DNA of 64,000 nucleotides from Chryseobacterium sp. CH25. Lineage in GTDB: Bacteria > Bacteroidota > Bacteroidia > Flavobacteriales > Weeksellaceae. The notes beneath the pieces are model-generated. The model saw nothing but the letters and a program-made list of their open reading frames with translations. It was not told where the DNA came from and searched no databases. Position numbers and translations under genes: made by a program. The stretch is taken from contig NZ_NRQT01000001.1 in the NCBI RefSeq assembly GCF_004119455.1, positions 992,001-1,056,000 on the forward strand, written 5' to 3'. This document shows positions 35,791-45,533 of this stretch, in pieces. Position 1 is the first letter of the stretch; every line of letters starts with the position of its first letter.

Positions 35791-37017
35791 ATGGAAAACT
35801 TTAACGCAGCCAACGAGATCCAGGATCTTCAGTACTTTGGCGAATTCGGCGGTGTAAACCCTTCTATTTCTGACAGTTCTACCTATACTTTCCTATCCGC
35901 AAAGACTATGTTTGATACCTTTGAAGGAAACGCAGAAGGATGCTACCTGTATTCCAGACATTCATCTCCTATGAATCTTTATTTGGCACAGGCTCTGGCA
36001 AAAATGGAAAATACAGAATCTGCCAATGTTACAGCATCCGGTATGGGAGCTATTACTTCAGTTTTAATGCAAGTATGCAAAAGTGGAGACCATATCATTT
36101 CCAGCAGAACCATTTACGGGGGAACTTACGCTTTCCTTAAAAACTTTTTACCACAATTCAATGTAGGGACTACTTTTGTGGATATCAATAATTTTGATTC
36201 CATAGAAAATGCAATCACTCCTAATACTAAAGTAATTTACTGCGAAAGTGTGAGCAATCCGCTGCTTGAAGTGGCAGACCTTAGAAAACTTTCTGAAATC
36301 TGTAAAAAACACAATTTAAAACTGATTGTAGACAATACATTTTCTCCGCTTTCTATTTCTCCTCAATTATTTGGAGCAGATGTTGTGATCCATAGCTTAA
36401 CTAAATTTATCAACGGAAGTAGTGATACTGTTGGTGGTGTATATTGCAGCAGCCAGGCTTTTATTGATGATACTAAAAATGTAAATTCCGGAGCATGTAT
36501 GCTACTGGGACCTACAATGGACAGTTTAAGAGCTTCAAGTATCCTGAAAAACCTGAGAACCCTTCATATCAGAATAAAACAACATAGCCACAATGCAATG
36601 TATCTTGCTGAAAGATTTGAAAAGGATGGCTTAAAAGTATCCTATCCTGGATTACCATCTCATAAGAATCATGAACTGATGAAGAGCATGATTGATAAGG
36701 AGTACGGATTTGGTGGATTATTAACACTGGATGCCGGAACTACAGAAAAAGCCAATGAGCTGATGGAAATGATGCAGACGGAAAATCTTGGTTATCTGGC
36801 TGTGAGCTTAGGTTTCTACAAAACCCTGTTCTCATGTTCAGGGAAATCAACTTCATCCGAAATTCCGGAAGAAGAACGTGCATCAATCGGTATTTCTGAC
36901 GGATTAATCAGATTCTCTATCGGATTGGATCACGATATCAAAAGAACTTATCACAAAATGAAAGAATGCATGCTGAAAGTAGGAGTTCTTAACCATGAAA
37001 ACGCTTCTATATCCTAA
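35791..37017 (+). CDS. Cys/Met metabolism PLP-dependent enzyme (methionine gamma-lyase-like)
   Basis: A 408-residue fold-type I PLP enzyme of the cystathionine gamma-synthase / methionine gamma-lyase family. The PLP lysine lies in VIHSLTKFINGSSDTVGG (about K205), the phosphate-binding region in ASGMGAITSVL, the stacking Tyr in TIYGGTYAF and the Asp in IVDNTFSP. The C-terminal SIGLDHDIKRTYHKMKECM is the usual ending, here with SIGL as in the family. Whether it cleaves methionine, homocysteine or cystathionine is not decidable from sequence. An ATG at 35785 would add two residues. Divergent from an Lrp-type regulator, which suggests control by amino-acid supply. Confidence 0.9.
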   Translation: MENFNAANEIQDLQYFGEFGGVNPSISDSSTYTFLSAKTMFDTFEGNAEGCYLYSRHSSPMNLYLAQALAKMENTESANVTASGMGAITSVLMQVCKSGDHIISSRTIYGGTYAFLKNFLPQFNVGTTFVDINNFDSIENAITPNTKVIYCESVSNPLLEVADLRKLSEICKKHNLKLIVDNTFSPLSISPQLFGADVVIHSLTKFINGSSDTVGGVYCSSQAFIDDTKNVNSGACMLLGPTMDSLRASSILKNLRTLHIRIKQHSHNAMYLAERFEKDGLKVSYPGLPSHKNHELMKSMIDKEYGFGGLLTLDAGTTEKANELMEMMQTENLGYLAVSLGFYKTLFSCSGKSTSSEIPEEERASIGISDGLIRFSIGLDHDIKRTYHKMKECMLKVGVLNHENASIS

Positions 37018-37031
37018 ATTTTATTGTACAA

Positions 37032-37068
37032 AAGAAGGCTGTTTCAATTGAAACAGCCTTCTTTATTT
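37032..37068 (+). terminator. Terminator: perfect 28-bp palindrome
   Basis: gaaggctgtttcaa (37034-37047) mirrored by ttgaaacagccttc (37048-37061), then T-rich. Belongs to the same ggctgt...acagcc type as 11926 and 55014. Confidence 0.85.
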
Positions 37069-37077
37069 TTTATTAAA

Positions 37078-37141
37078 TTTTGGCTAAAGCCAATGGAGTT
37101 TTTATTTTTATTGTAACAGGCTTAGAGCCCGTTTCTATTAA
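37078..37141 (+). repeat. GGCTAAAGCC palindromic element, copy C
   Basis: Begins TTTGGCTAAAGCCAATGG and ends AGCCCGTTTCTATTA. The 3' hairpin is decayed (ggcttagagcccg). After it lies a stretch (37174-37207) with ctgcgaaatctgtgttatca, which looks like decayed dispersed DNA. Confidence 0.7.
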
Positions 37142-37253
37142 ATATATCTTTTGTCCATTCCAATAACTGGAAAATCATCTGCGAAATCTGTGTTATCAGC
37201 GGGAGAAAAAATTATTAAACCGCATATAAACATAGATTACAGCCAAAATTACA

Positions 37254-38258
37254 TTACTTCTTGTAATAATGATGCGGAAATGCATCCTCAGGCTTCATTC
37301 TCAAAACATTCAGCAGAATCCAGGATTTCAGGAATCCATATCCGTAAGAAAACATCTGAATATAGGTAGAGATTACCGCCATACCTGCGATACTGATATT
37401 TTTAGTCAGTAATAAAGCATGGAAGAGCACCAGGAAAGTATACAATCCATAGAAAGAAAGAATAAACCCTTTTCCAAACATAAAATATTCAATAAACCCC
37501 ATGATGTAACCCAGCATAAATAAAGTAGGAAATGCAAAGGATATTTTCACATAATTAGGATGCCTCTGGTTAAGAATTGGTCTCGCACAGCCAAACTGAT
37601 ACACCTGCTTTGAGAATTTGCCAAAATCTACTCTACGCTTATGGTACACAGCAATATCATCAAAAAAAGCCGTTGTAAATCCGTTTTCCCAAAGAGTCAT
37701 GGATAAATCCGGATCCTCTCCTATTCTCATTTCGGAAAAGCCGCCTACTTTTTCAAAAACAGCTTTTTTCACGCCCATATTAAAGCTTCTGGGCTGAAAT
37801 TTTGACACAGCCTTCTTACTCCCCCTGATTCCTCCTGTGGTAAATACAGAGGTCATAGAATAGGAAATTGCTTTCTGCATCAGATTAAAGCCTTTATGAG
37901 CTTTATCAGCACCACCAAACGCATCACAAGGAATGGTCAGGATATCTTTTTTAATATGTTCAATATAATCCTTTTCAACAATCACATCACTGTCTACAAA
38001 TACCAGCCATTCATTGGCTGCTCTTTGTGCTCCATAATTCCTTGTCAACCCCGGGCCAGAATTATCTTTTCTGAAATATTTAATATCTAAAATCTCTTCA
38101 AAATTTTTGATCGTAGGCTTTAGATCAATGATTGAACCATCATCAACGATAATAATTTCAAATTCTTTATCAGTCTGTTGGGTTAAAGAAGTCAGCAACT
38201 CGAAAAGTTCATCCTTTCGGTTGTAAATGGCAACAATAATGGAAATACTAGGTTTCAA
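37254..38258 (-). CDS. Glycosyltransferase family 2 protein
   Basis: A 334-residue GT-A fold glycosyltransferase. The N-terminus reads SISIIVAIYNRKDELFELLT; the nucleotide-sugar acidic motifs are VDDGS (about 38-42) and the DxD-like FVDSDV (about 92-97). A later motif is GGFSEMRIGEDPDLSMTLW (the ED acceptor region), with KRRVDFGKFSKQVYQFGCAR, shown here in part. Three or four hydrophobic segments fill the last 110 residues, so the enzyme is an inner-membrane protein that likely builds a surface polysaccharide or glycolipid. It stands alone, with no other polysaccharide genes nearby. Donor and acceptor are unknown. Confidence 0.92.
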   Translation of the reverse strand: MKPSISIIVAIYNRKDELFELLTSLTQQTDKEFEIIIVDDGSIIDLKPTIKNFEEILDIKYFRKDNSGPGLTRNYGAQRAANEWLVFVDSDVIVEKDYIEHIKKDILTIPCDAFGGADKAHKGFNLMQKAISYSMTSVFTTGGIRGSKKAVSKFQPRSFNMGVKKAVFEKVGGFSEMRIGEDPDLSMTLWENGFTTAFFDDIAVYHKRRVDFGKFSKQVYQFGCARPILNQRHPNYVKISFAFPTLFMLGYIMGFIEYFMFGKGFILSFYGLYTFLVLFHALLLTKNISIAGMAVISTYIQMFSYGYGFLKSWILLNVLRMKPEDAFPHHYYKK

Positions 38259-38342
38259 ATTGAAAATTTTTCAAAATTACTTATTCGTGGATAAAACTAC
38301 AAACAGTTTAACAGCTTGTTCGTGGAAATTAATATAAATTAG

Positions 38343-38376
38343 AATAGGCTGTATTAAATAATGCAGCCTATTTTCT
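38343..38376 (-). terminator. Possible terminator downstream of the THUMP methyltransferase
   Basis: Arms aataggctg (38343-38351) and cagcctatt (38364-38372). T-rich DNA follows on the plus strand, weaker on the minus strand, so orientation is uncertain. Confidence 0.45.
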
Positions 38377-38452
38377 ATTTCTTTTTTCTCTTAGATCCAA
38401 AAAATCAAGAATAATGTCTATGAAATCAAAAGCACTCCAAGACATATTATAC

Positions 38453-39619
38453 TTAGGATTTATCTTCTAATTTATGCACCTTCTTAGTTCCTTCATACAT
38501 TTCATACTGCAGGAATCTTGTTTCCAGCTTTCCATTGAAAAGTTTGATTTTTCTTGAAGGTCGTAAACCAATTTTCTTCACCGCTTCCAGATCAGATGAA
38601 ATTAACCAAGCCAATGTATTTGGGTAATTTGTTTTAAAGGTATCTCCTATTTTTTTGTAGAAATCATCATCGTTAATAGAAATTCTCTCATCATATGGTG
38701 GATTAAATACCATCAATAATGGGAAAAGATCCTTTTTAGAATCGAAGAAGTTCTGTTTTCTGATCTCAATTACATCCTCCATTTCAGCAGCTTCCACATT
38801 CATTCTCGCTGCATTCAGCATTCTTGCATCAATATCATACCCTACAATCTTACCATTGAATTCTCTTACCCTGTTAATTCTGAATTCTTTAATTTTTGAA
38901 AACAATTCAGCATCATAGTTCTTCCAGTTCTGGAATCCGAATCTTTTTCTGAAGATCTGAGCCGGAAGATCCAAAGCAATCATCGCCGCTTCAATCAATA
39001 GTGTTCCAGAACCGCACATTGGATCAAGGAAGTTCCCTTTTCCGTCCCAACCTGCCAATTGCAGCATTCCGCTTGCCAAAACCTCATTAATCGGCGCTTC
39101 TCCCTGTTCTCTCCTGTATCCTCTTTTAAACAAAGCATCACCTGAAGAATCCAAAGAAATCATCACCAACTCTCTATCAATATGAAGGTGGAACTTCATA
39201 TCCGGATTTCTGGTTTCTACATTCGGACGTCTTTTATATTTTTCCTGAAAATAATCTACAATAGCATCCTTCATTTTTAAAGTAACAAACTGAGAATGCT
39301 TGAAGGTTTCAGAATTCACCGTAGCATCAATGGAGAAAGACTGATCTACATCCATAAATTCATCCCATTCAAATTTAAACAGTCTGTCATAAAACTGATG
39401 CTGGTTAAAAGCTTTAAACTGATGAATCGGAACTAAGATCTTTAGTGCCGTTCTCGCAGAATAATTGATCTTATAAAGAAACCCAAGATCTCCTTCGCAG
39501 TTAACAGCTCTATTTTTCACTTCAACCTTTCTTCCCCCTAATTTCTTGATTTCTTCTGCCAGAATTTGCTCTAGTCCAAAGAATGTTTTGATCTGTATTG
39601 GTAGATTTTCTATGTCCAT
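38453..39619 (-). CDS. THUMP-domain class I SAM-dependent RNA methyltransferase
   Basis: A 388-residue protein of the RlmL N-terminal / COG0116 type, which makes N2-methylguanine in 23S rRNA (G2445 in E. coli) or tRNA. The N-terminal 155 residues are the ferredoxin-like plus THUMP region (TFFGLEQILAEEIKKLGGRK). SAM motif I is LDPMCGSGTLLIEAAM and motif IV is VFNPPYDERI, the N-P-P-Y typical of N-methyltransferases. It lacks the second, RlmK-like domain of the E. coli fusion, which is normal for the shorter family members. It is divergent from the methyltransferase at 39757. Confidence 0.92.
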   Translation of the reverse strand: MDIENLPIQIKTFFGLEQILAEEIKKLGGRKVEVKNRAVNCEGDLGFLYKINYSARTALKILVPIHQFKAFNQHQFYDRLFKFEWDEFMDVDQSFSIDATVNSETFKHSQFVTLKMKDAIVDYFQEKYKRRPNVETRNPDMKFHLHIDRELVMISLDSSGDALFKRGYRREQGEAPINEVLASGMLQLAGWDGKGNFLDPMCGSGTLLIEAAMIALDLPAQIFRKRFGFQNWKNYDAELFSKIKEFRINRVREFNGKIVGYDIDARMLNAARMNVEAAEMEDVIEIRKQNFFDSKKDLFPLLMVFNPPYDERISINDDDFYKKIGDTFKTNYPNTLAWLISSDLEAVKKIGLRPSRKIKLFNGKLETRFLQYEMYEGTKKVHKLEDKS

Positions 39620-39718
39620 AATTTTGAAATAAAAGTTTTAAAGCATTAATAGTTAAAAGATTAACTACCCAATTCATTGATCAATTGAATTTTTCAATCT
39701 TTCTATGTTGTAAAATAC

Positions 39719-39752
39719 TTTGCTTTTAAGACCACAAATTTAGTTATTTTTG
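39719..39752 (+). promoter_or_regulatory. Promoter of the SAM methyltransferase gene, predicting a leaderless mRNA
   Basis: TTTG at 39719-39722, 22-nt spacer, TATTTTTG at 39745-39752: an exact TTTG-N22-TAnnTTTG match. The ATG at 39757 is only 4 nt after the -7 box. Confidence 0.65.
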
Positions 39753-39756
39753 CATT

Positions 39757-40481
39757 ATGGAATGGTTTGAATCTTGGTTTGATACCCCTTATTATCATTT
39801 GCTTTATAGCAACAGAGACTATACTGAAGCTGAAAACTTCATTACAAAACTTACTGCGGACCTACAGCTTCCGCCTCAATCCAGGATCATTGATCTTGCC
39901 TGTGGAAAAGGAAGACACTCTGTTTTCCTGAACAAATTGGGATATGATGTTTTAGGTCTGGACCTTTCAAGACAAAGTATTGAATCTGATAAACAGTATG
40001 AAAATCAAACCCTGATTTTCCAGGTTCACGATATGCGAAACCCTATTGATGCAGATCCTATGGATGCTGTTTTCAATCTGTTTACCAGTTTTGGTTATTT
40101 TGACAATGAAAATGACGACAAAAGGTATTTCAATCTGTATACAACGCCCTGAAACCTGGTGGATATTTCGTTTTAGATTATTTGAACGAAGAATATGTAA
40201 GAAACACCCTGGTTCCTGAAACAGTAATTACCCGTGGAGATATTGATTTTAAGATCCTGAAAAAAATCGAAGGCAGACATGTTATTAAGGATATTCATTT
40301 TGAAACGGAAGGTCAGTCTTTTCACTTCTTTGAAAAAGTAAAACTTCATACATTGGATGCTATTCATGCATATGCTTCAGAATGTGGTTTTGAAAGGATA
40401 AAAATATGGGGAGATTACCAGCTGAATGATTTTAATAAAGAAACTTCCCCACGTTGCATCAATTTATTTAAGAAAAAATAA
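39757..40481 (+). CDS. Class I SAM-dependent methyltransferase (frameshifted)
   Basis: A small-molecule-type methyltransferase. Motif I is IIDLACGKGRHSVFLNKLG, motif II VLGLDLS, and the post-I region is VHDMRNPI. The substrate is unknown. The literal frame ends after DDKRYFNLYTTP. Adding one G to the GG at 40124-40125 restores DDKRVFQSVYNALKPGGYFV and joins it in frame to LDYLNEEYVRNTLVPE and the rest, for one 241-residue protein. KPGG is the expected motif at that place, which makes the repair convincing. The stop codon overlaps the start of the ZIP transporter gene by one base (TAATG), so the two are translationally coupled. Confidence 0.9.
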
Positions 40482-41191
40482 TGATAACAGTACTTTTACT
40501 GATTTTAAGTGTAATAGCAGGAGTTTTCCTGGGAAAACACTTTGGTAAAAAAGAAAAACTGGCTAAAAATCTGTTGGTATTAAGTGCAGGTTTCCTGATT
40601 ACAATCTGCCTGAATGAAGTTTTTCCTCAAGTTTATACTTCTTCGGCAGGCAGCAGTCTGGGAATATTTGTTATTGCAGGAGTTCTTCTGCAAATGATCC
40701 TGGAAGCACTTACCAAAGGTTTTGAGCACGGACATTTCCATCATCATGGAGAGCATAATATTCTACCAATGGCTTTAATGGTAGGACTTTTTATTCATGC
40801 ATTTATTGAAGGAATTCCTTTAGCCAATGAAGAACATGAATTATCTCCTTATCTTTTAGGAATTGTATTTCATAATCTTCCTATTTCATTTATTCTTGGT
40901 GCGTTTTTATTCAACAGAAAAGGAGAATCAAAAAGCTCATCATCTTATCCGTCTCTATTAATTGTCGCTCTTTTTGCACTCGCTTCTCCTATGGGAATGT
41001 TATTGGGAAATTATTTCAATCCGGACCTTCAGCCTTACTTTCTGGCTATTGTAGGCGGAATTTTCCTTCACATTTCATCGGTGATTATTTTTGAAAGCAA
41101 TAAGAATCACAATATTGACTGGATAAAGATAGGACTTGTAGTATTAGGAGTTTCAATGGCTCTTATAATGCATCTTTTCCATCATCATTAA
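40481..41191 (+). CDS. ZIP family metal transporter
   Basis: A 236-residue inner-membrane protein with about seven or eight hydrophobic segments. It has a His-rich cytoplasmic loop (GHFHHHGEHN, about 84-93) between segments 3 and 4. The metal-site helices are visible as GLFIHAFIEGIPLA (H-x3-EG) and IVFHNLPISFILGAF (H-N-x-P), the ZIP signature in TM4 and TM5. It probably imports zinc or a related divalent cation. Its ATG overlaps the stop of the methyltransferase gene and a perfect bidirectional terminator follows. Confidence 0.92.
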   Translation: MITVLLLILSVIAGVFLGKHFGKKEKLAKNLLVLSAGFLITICLNEVFPQVYTSSAGSSLGIFVIAGVLLQMILEALTKGFEHGHFHHHGEHNILPMALMVGLFIHAFIEGIPLANEEHELSPYLLGIVFHNLPISFILGAFLFNRKGESKSSSSYPSLLIVALFALASPMGMLLGNYFNPDLQPYFLAIVGGIFLHISSVIIFESNKNHNIDWIKIGLVVLGVSMALIMHLFHHH

Positions 41192-41211
41192 AAACTTATT
41201 TTTAAACATAA

Positions 41212-41245
41212 AAAAGCTCTGAATTTTAAAATTCAGAGCTTTTAT
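41212..41245. terminator. Bidirectional terminator: perfect 32-bp palindrome
   Basis: aaaagctctgaatttt (41212-41227) mirrored by aaaattcagagctttt (41228-41243), with A and T runs on both sides. It serves the convergent ZIP and FadL-like genes. Confidence 0.92.
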
Positions 41246-41270
41246 TTTATGATCATTTATTACCGGATGT

Positions 41271-42698
41271 CTAGAATTTCCAACCTACTGTAACAAAGAA
41301 ATTATTTCTGCTGTTTTTAACTTCTGAAACTACCGAAGCTGGAGACGCAACATCGAAGTCTCCGTAATACCCTGTTCCCGCATCAGCATCACCATATAAA
41401 AACGGATTTTTATAATTAGAAGTAATATTCTGATAAGCTGCATCTATATAAAACTGCCCGAAATCATATCCAATACCTGCTCCTATTGTGTTTCTTGAAC
41501 CTAAGATCATATCACTATAGTTGGTATTGCTAATAGATCCTGCATTATTATATGCATTAATTGAAAAGGCATCAAAAGGACTTGAAGCATAAGAATAACC
41601 TCCTCTCAGTCTGAAACTCTGAATTCTATATTCCGCTCCTACCTTTACTTCTGATACATTTTTGTAAAGATCATTGAAGAAGGAATTCAAATCTGCTTCA
41701 GCTCCACCTCTTACCGTATATTTTGGTTTAGTAAGTCCTAAGGTATAGTCTACATTTAATGCAAAGTTTTTATTAGGTACAAAAGCCGCACTTACTGTAG
41801 CTTTCATAGGTGATCTAAATGACCTGTCCTCACCATAGTTCTGATAATAAATATTATTATTATCATCTTTATTAGCATAATACTCAGTAAATGCTCTGTC
41901 AATAGTCCACCAAGTCGGTGTTTCTAAAGACAACCCTAATCTCACTTGATTACTAACCTTTCCGATAACCCCAACACTTGCTGAGAAACCATTGGAACGC
42001 TCAGAATAAGGAGTATACTGCTTTTTATAAGTATCTACAGAATTATCTAAATCCAACCCGAATGCAGCATGTTCACTTTGATCAATACTGGCATAGTGAA
42101 AATTTAATCCCGCCCCTATGTAAAAACGGTTATCATAATTTGCCCCAACACCAATATTCATTTTAGACTGATTCCCTAATCTATCGTAATTATGGCCTAA
42201 ATAAGACATATTCGCATTATAATCAACCCCAGCCTTTGTAAGTTTTTTAGGAATAGTTATATTTTGATTTCCCGGAGATTCCACATAATTCTCAATAGAC
42301 TGATTGGAATAATTTACCCCAATATTGATGAATTTCCAACCTGTTTTTGACATTAATGGAATAGCAATTACTCCACCTGCATTTCCAATATCTGTTTTAT
42401 TAACGGTATACTTTACTGAAGACCCCGCCAATGAGCTGGTATTTTTATTACTGTTGATAGACAGTGTCCCTGAAGCATCTCCAGAAATAGCAACACCTAA
42501 ACCTGCAGGGTTTGTTAATAATGAACTTGCATCCCCACCTAATGCTCCATTAGCTCCTGCCATTGCATTAAACTTGGAAGAACCGATATTAGGAGAATTT
42601 GAATAAATCTCAGCAGAGTTTTTAATCACTGATATATCCTGAGCCTGCGCAAAAAAAGCAGCAGAAATACTCATTAATACTAAAGATCTTTTTAACAT
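41271..42698 (-). CDS. OmpP1/FadL-like outer-membrane porin
   Basis: A 475-residue outer-membrane beta-barrel protein of the OMPP1/FadL/TodX group, often labelled hemin receptor in Flavobacteria. It has a signal peptide (MLKRSLVLMSISAAFFAQAQ), then the N-terminal plug region with GGDASSLLTNPAGLGV, the N-P-A-G motif diagnostic of this family. The rest alternates short amphipathic strands and ends with the C-terminal Phe (FFVTVGWKF) expected for barrel insertion. Substrate unknown; uptake of hydrophobic compounds is inferred from the family. The lipoprotein gene 33 nt upstream on the same strand may be co-transcribed. Confidence 0.9.
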   Translation of the reverse strand: MLKRSLVLMSISAAFFAQAQDISVIKNSAEIYSNSPNIGSSKFNAMAGANGALGGDASSLLTNPAGLGVAISGDASGTLSINSNKNTSSLAGSSVKYTVNKTDIGNAGGVIAIPLMSKTGWKFINIGVNYSNQSIENYVESPGNQNITIPKKLTKAGVDYNANMSYLGHNYDRLGNQSKMNIGVGANYDNRFYIGAGLNFHYASIDQSEHAAFGLDLDNSVDTYKKQYTPYSERSNGFSASVGVIGKVSNQVRLGLSLETPTWWTIDRAFTEYYANKDDNNNIYYQNYGEDRSFRSPMKATVSAAFVPNKNFALNVDYTLGLTKPKYTVRGGAEADLNSFFNDLYKNVSEVKVGAEYRIQSFRLRGGYSYASSPFDAFSINAYNNAGSISNTNYSDMILGSRNTIGAGIGYDFGQFYIDAAYQNITSNYKNPFLYGDADAGTGYYGDFDVASPASVVSEVKNSRNNFFVTVGWKF

Positions 42699-42731
42699 TA
42701 TTTTTAAAATAGTTTTTTATGAATTTGAATA

Positions 42732-43802
42732 TTATCTGAAACCACCGGATCTAGAACCTCCGCCACCGCCGGATGAACCACCTCTAAAGCCGCCACCGCC
42801 AGATGATCCGCCAGATCTAAAACCACCACCGGAATTAAATCCGCCATTGTTTCTAAACCCTCCGGAATCACCGGATCTGAAACCGCCATTATATCTTGGT
42901 TGTGATTGAGGTGCAGAATTACGGAATCCTCCAGAATCACCAGATCTGAATCCACCCGAATTTCCATTCCTAAATCCACCGGAGTTTCCATTTCTGAAAC
43001 CACCAGAATTATCATTTCTAAATCCACCGGAATTTCCGTTTCTAAACCCACCGGAAGTCTGATCTCTGAAACCACCACCGGAACTATTTCTGAATCCGTT
43101 GTTATTTCTGGCCGTATTTGTTCTGTATACAGCATTATTTATGCCTGAATTACGGAATCCACTATCTGTTCCGCTTCTTCTGTAAGGTCTGTTATAACCG
43201 CCCCAGTAGCCACCTCCGTAGCCCCAGTATGGGTTTCCATAATAACCACCCCAGAATGGATCATAGTATCCGCCCCAGTAAGGAGAATATCCATAACCCC
43301 AGTATGGGCTTCCCCAGCCCCAGCCGAATGATCCGCCCCAACCCCATGAAAAGCCAGCACCCCAGCCCCAGCCACGGTTCCAGCCCCAATATGGATTATA
43401 TCCTCCATACCAACCCCAGGGAGATCCCCAGGAATTGTCATAGTAATTGGTTTGAGAACCTGCATACATTCCCCAGTCAGAGTTGGTAGCATTTCCCCAA
43501 TTGGCATTCACATCACTCCAATCGTTATATTTATTTTGCTGTTCTTTGGAATTCGTCTGTGCATTCTGAATCACATTAGAATCTTGATAGTAGTCGTAAT
43601 ACTCTCCTACTCTGTTTTCGCCACCATTAATGATAACTCCTTCCGGCAGCGTATCCTTATTGGGGTCATAATATACCCCATCCGTCTCGCTATACCCTCC
43701 CATCTGAGCACCACAAGACATAAGCAACAATCCACCTGATATTGCCAACACCCCTTTGGATTTTAGCAGACCAAGCAAATTTTTATGTATATTTCTTTTC
43801 AT
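42732..43802 (-). CDS. Gly/Trp/Tyr-rich lipoprotein with GGFRN repeats
   Basis: A 356-residue low-complexity lipoprotein. Signal and lipobox: GVLAISGGLLLMSCGAQMGG (Cys near residue 30). Three regions follow: a soluble start (to about 110), a Trp/Tyr/Gly segment (about 110-205, for example WGWYGGYNPYWGWNRGW), and from about 225 more than ten copies of a six- to eight-residue unit of the type NSGGFRNG or DSGGFRNN, ending in Gly/Ser. No catalytic motif is visible. It is probably a surface-exposed or matrix-like envelope protein (inference). The repetition at DNA level (around 42780-43080) makes the region prone to slippage. It lies 33 nt before the porin gene. Confidence 0.85.
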   Translation of the reverse strand: MKRNIHKNLLGLLKSKGVLAISGGLLLMSCGAQMGGYSETDGVYYDPNKDTLPEGVIINGGENRVGEYYDYYQDSNVIQNAQTNSKEQQNKYNDWSDVNANWGNATNSDWGMYAGSQTNYYDNSWGSPWGWYGGYNPYWGWNRGWGWGAGFSWGWGGSFGWGWGSPYWGYGYSPYWGGYYDPFWGGYYGNPYWGYGGGYWGGYNRPYRRSGTDSGFRNSGINNAVYRTNTARNNNGFRNSSGGGFRDQTSGGFRNGNSGGFRNDNSGGFRNGNSGGFRNGNSGGFRSGDSGGFRNSAPQSQPRYNGGFRSGDSGGFRNNGGFNSGGGFRSGGSSGGGGFRGGSSGGGGGSRSGGFR

Positions 43803-43829
43803 GATAACGTAAAAATTTTTAATTTAAAT

Positions 43830-43837
43830 TATATTTG
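43830..43837 (+). promoter_or_regulatory. -7 box candidate upstream of proS
   Basis: TATATTTG, an exact TAnnTTTG match, 107 nt before the ATG of proS. A direct repeat gtaccaa-aaat-gtaccaa lies just downstream (about 43845-43862). Confidence 0.45.
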
Positions 43838-43870
43838 CAATCTGTACCAAAAATGTACCAATACTGATTA

Positions 43871-43898
43871 AAAAATCTATCAAAAATAGATTTTTATT
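43871..43898 (+). promoter_or_regulatory. Hairpin with T-rich tail in the proS leader
   Basis: Arms aaaaatcta (43871-43879) and tagattttt (43887-43895), followed by attttta. It lies between the promoter candidate and the proS start. It could be a leader attenuator, or a terminator for antisense transcription. No T-box features are present. Confidence 0.35.
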
Positions 43899-43944
43899 TT
43901 TAGATAACAATAATGTGCAAAAGTTAAAAAAATTTTAAAAGATA

Positions 43945-45418
<1,474 letters not shown>

Positions 45419-45533
45419 TAATTTTAACGATTTTAAAAAAATTCGTTAATTTTTCAACAATTATTGAAAAAAAATGACATTCAGACAGATTTTTGTTTAA
45501 ATTTATCTCAACATTAATCTAAAAAAATTTATT

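Noticed and set aside
42704..43507. Long frames overlapping the Gly-rich lipoprotein in other phases
   Set aside because: Simple repeats are open in several frames. Only the frame with a signal peptide and lipobox is credible.
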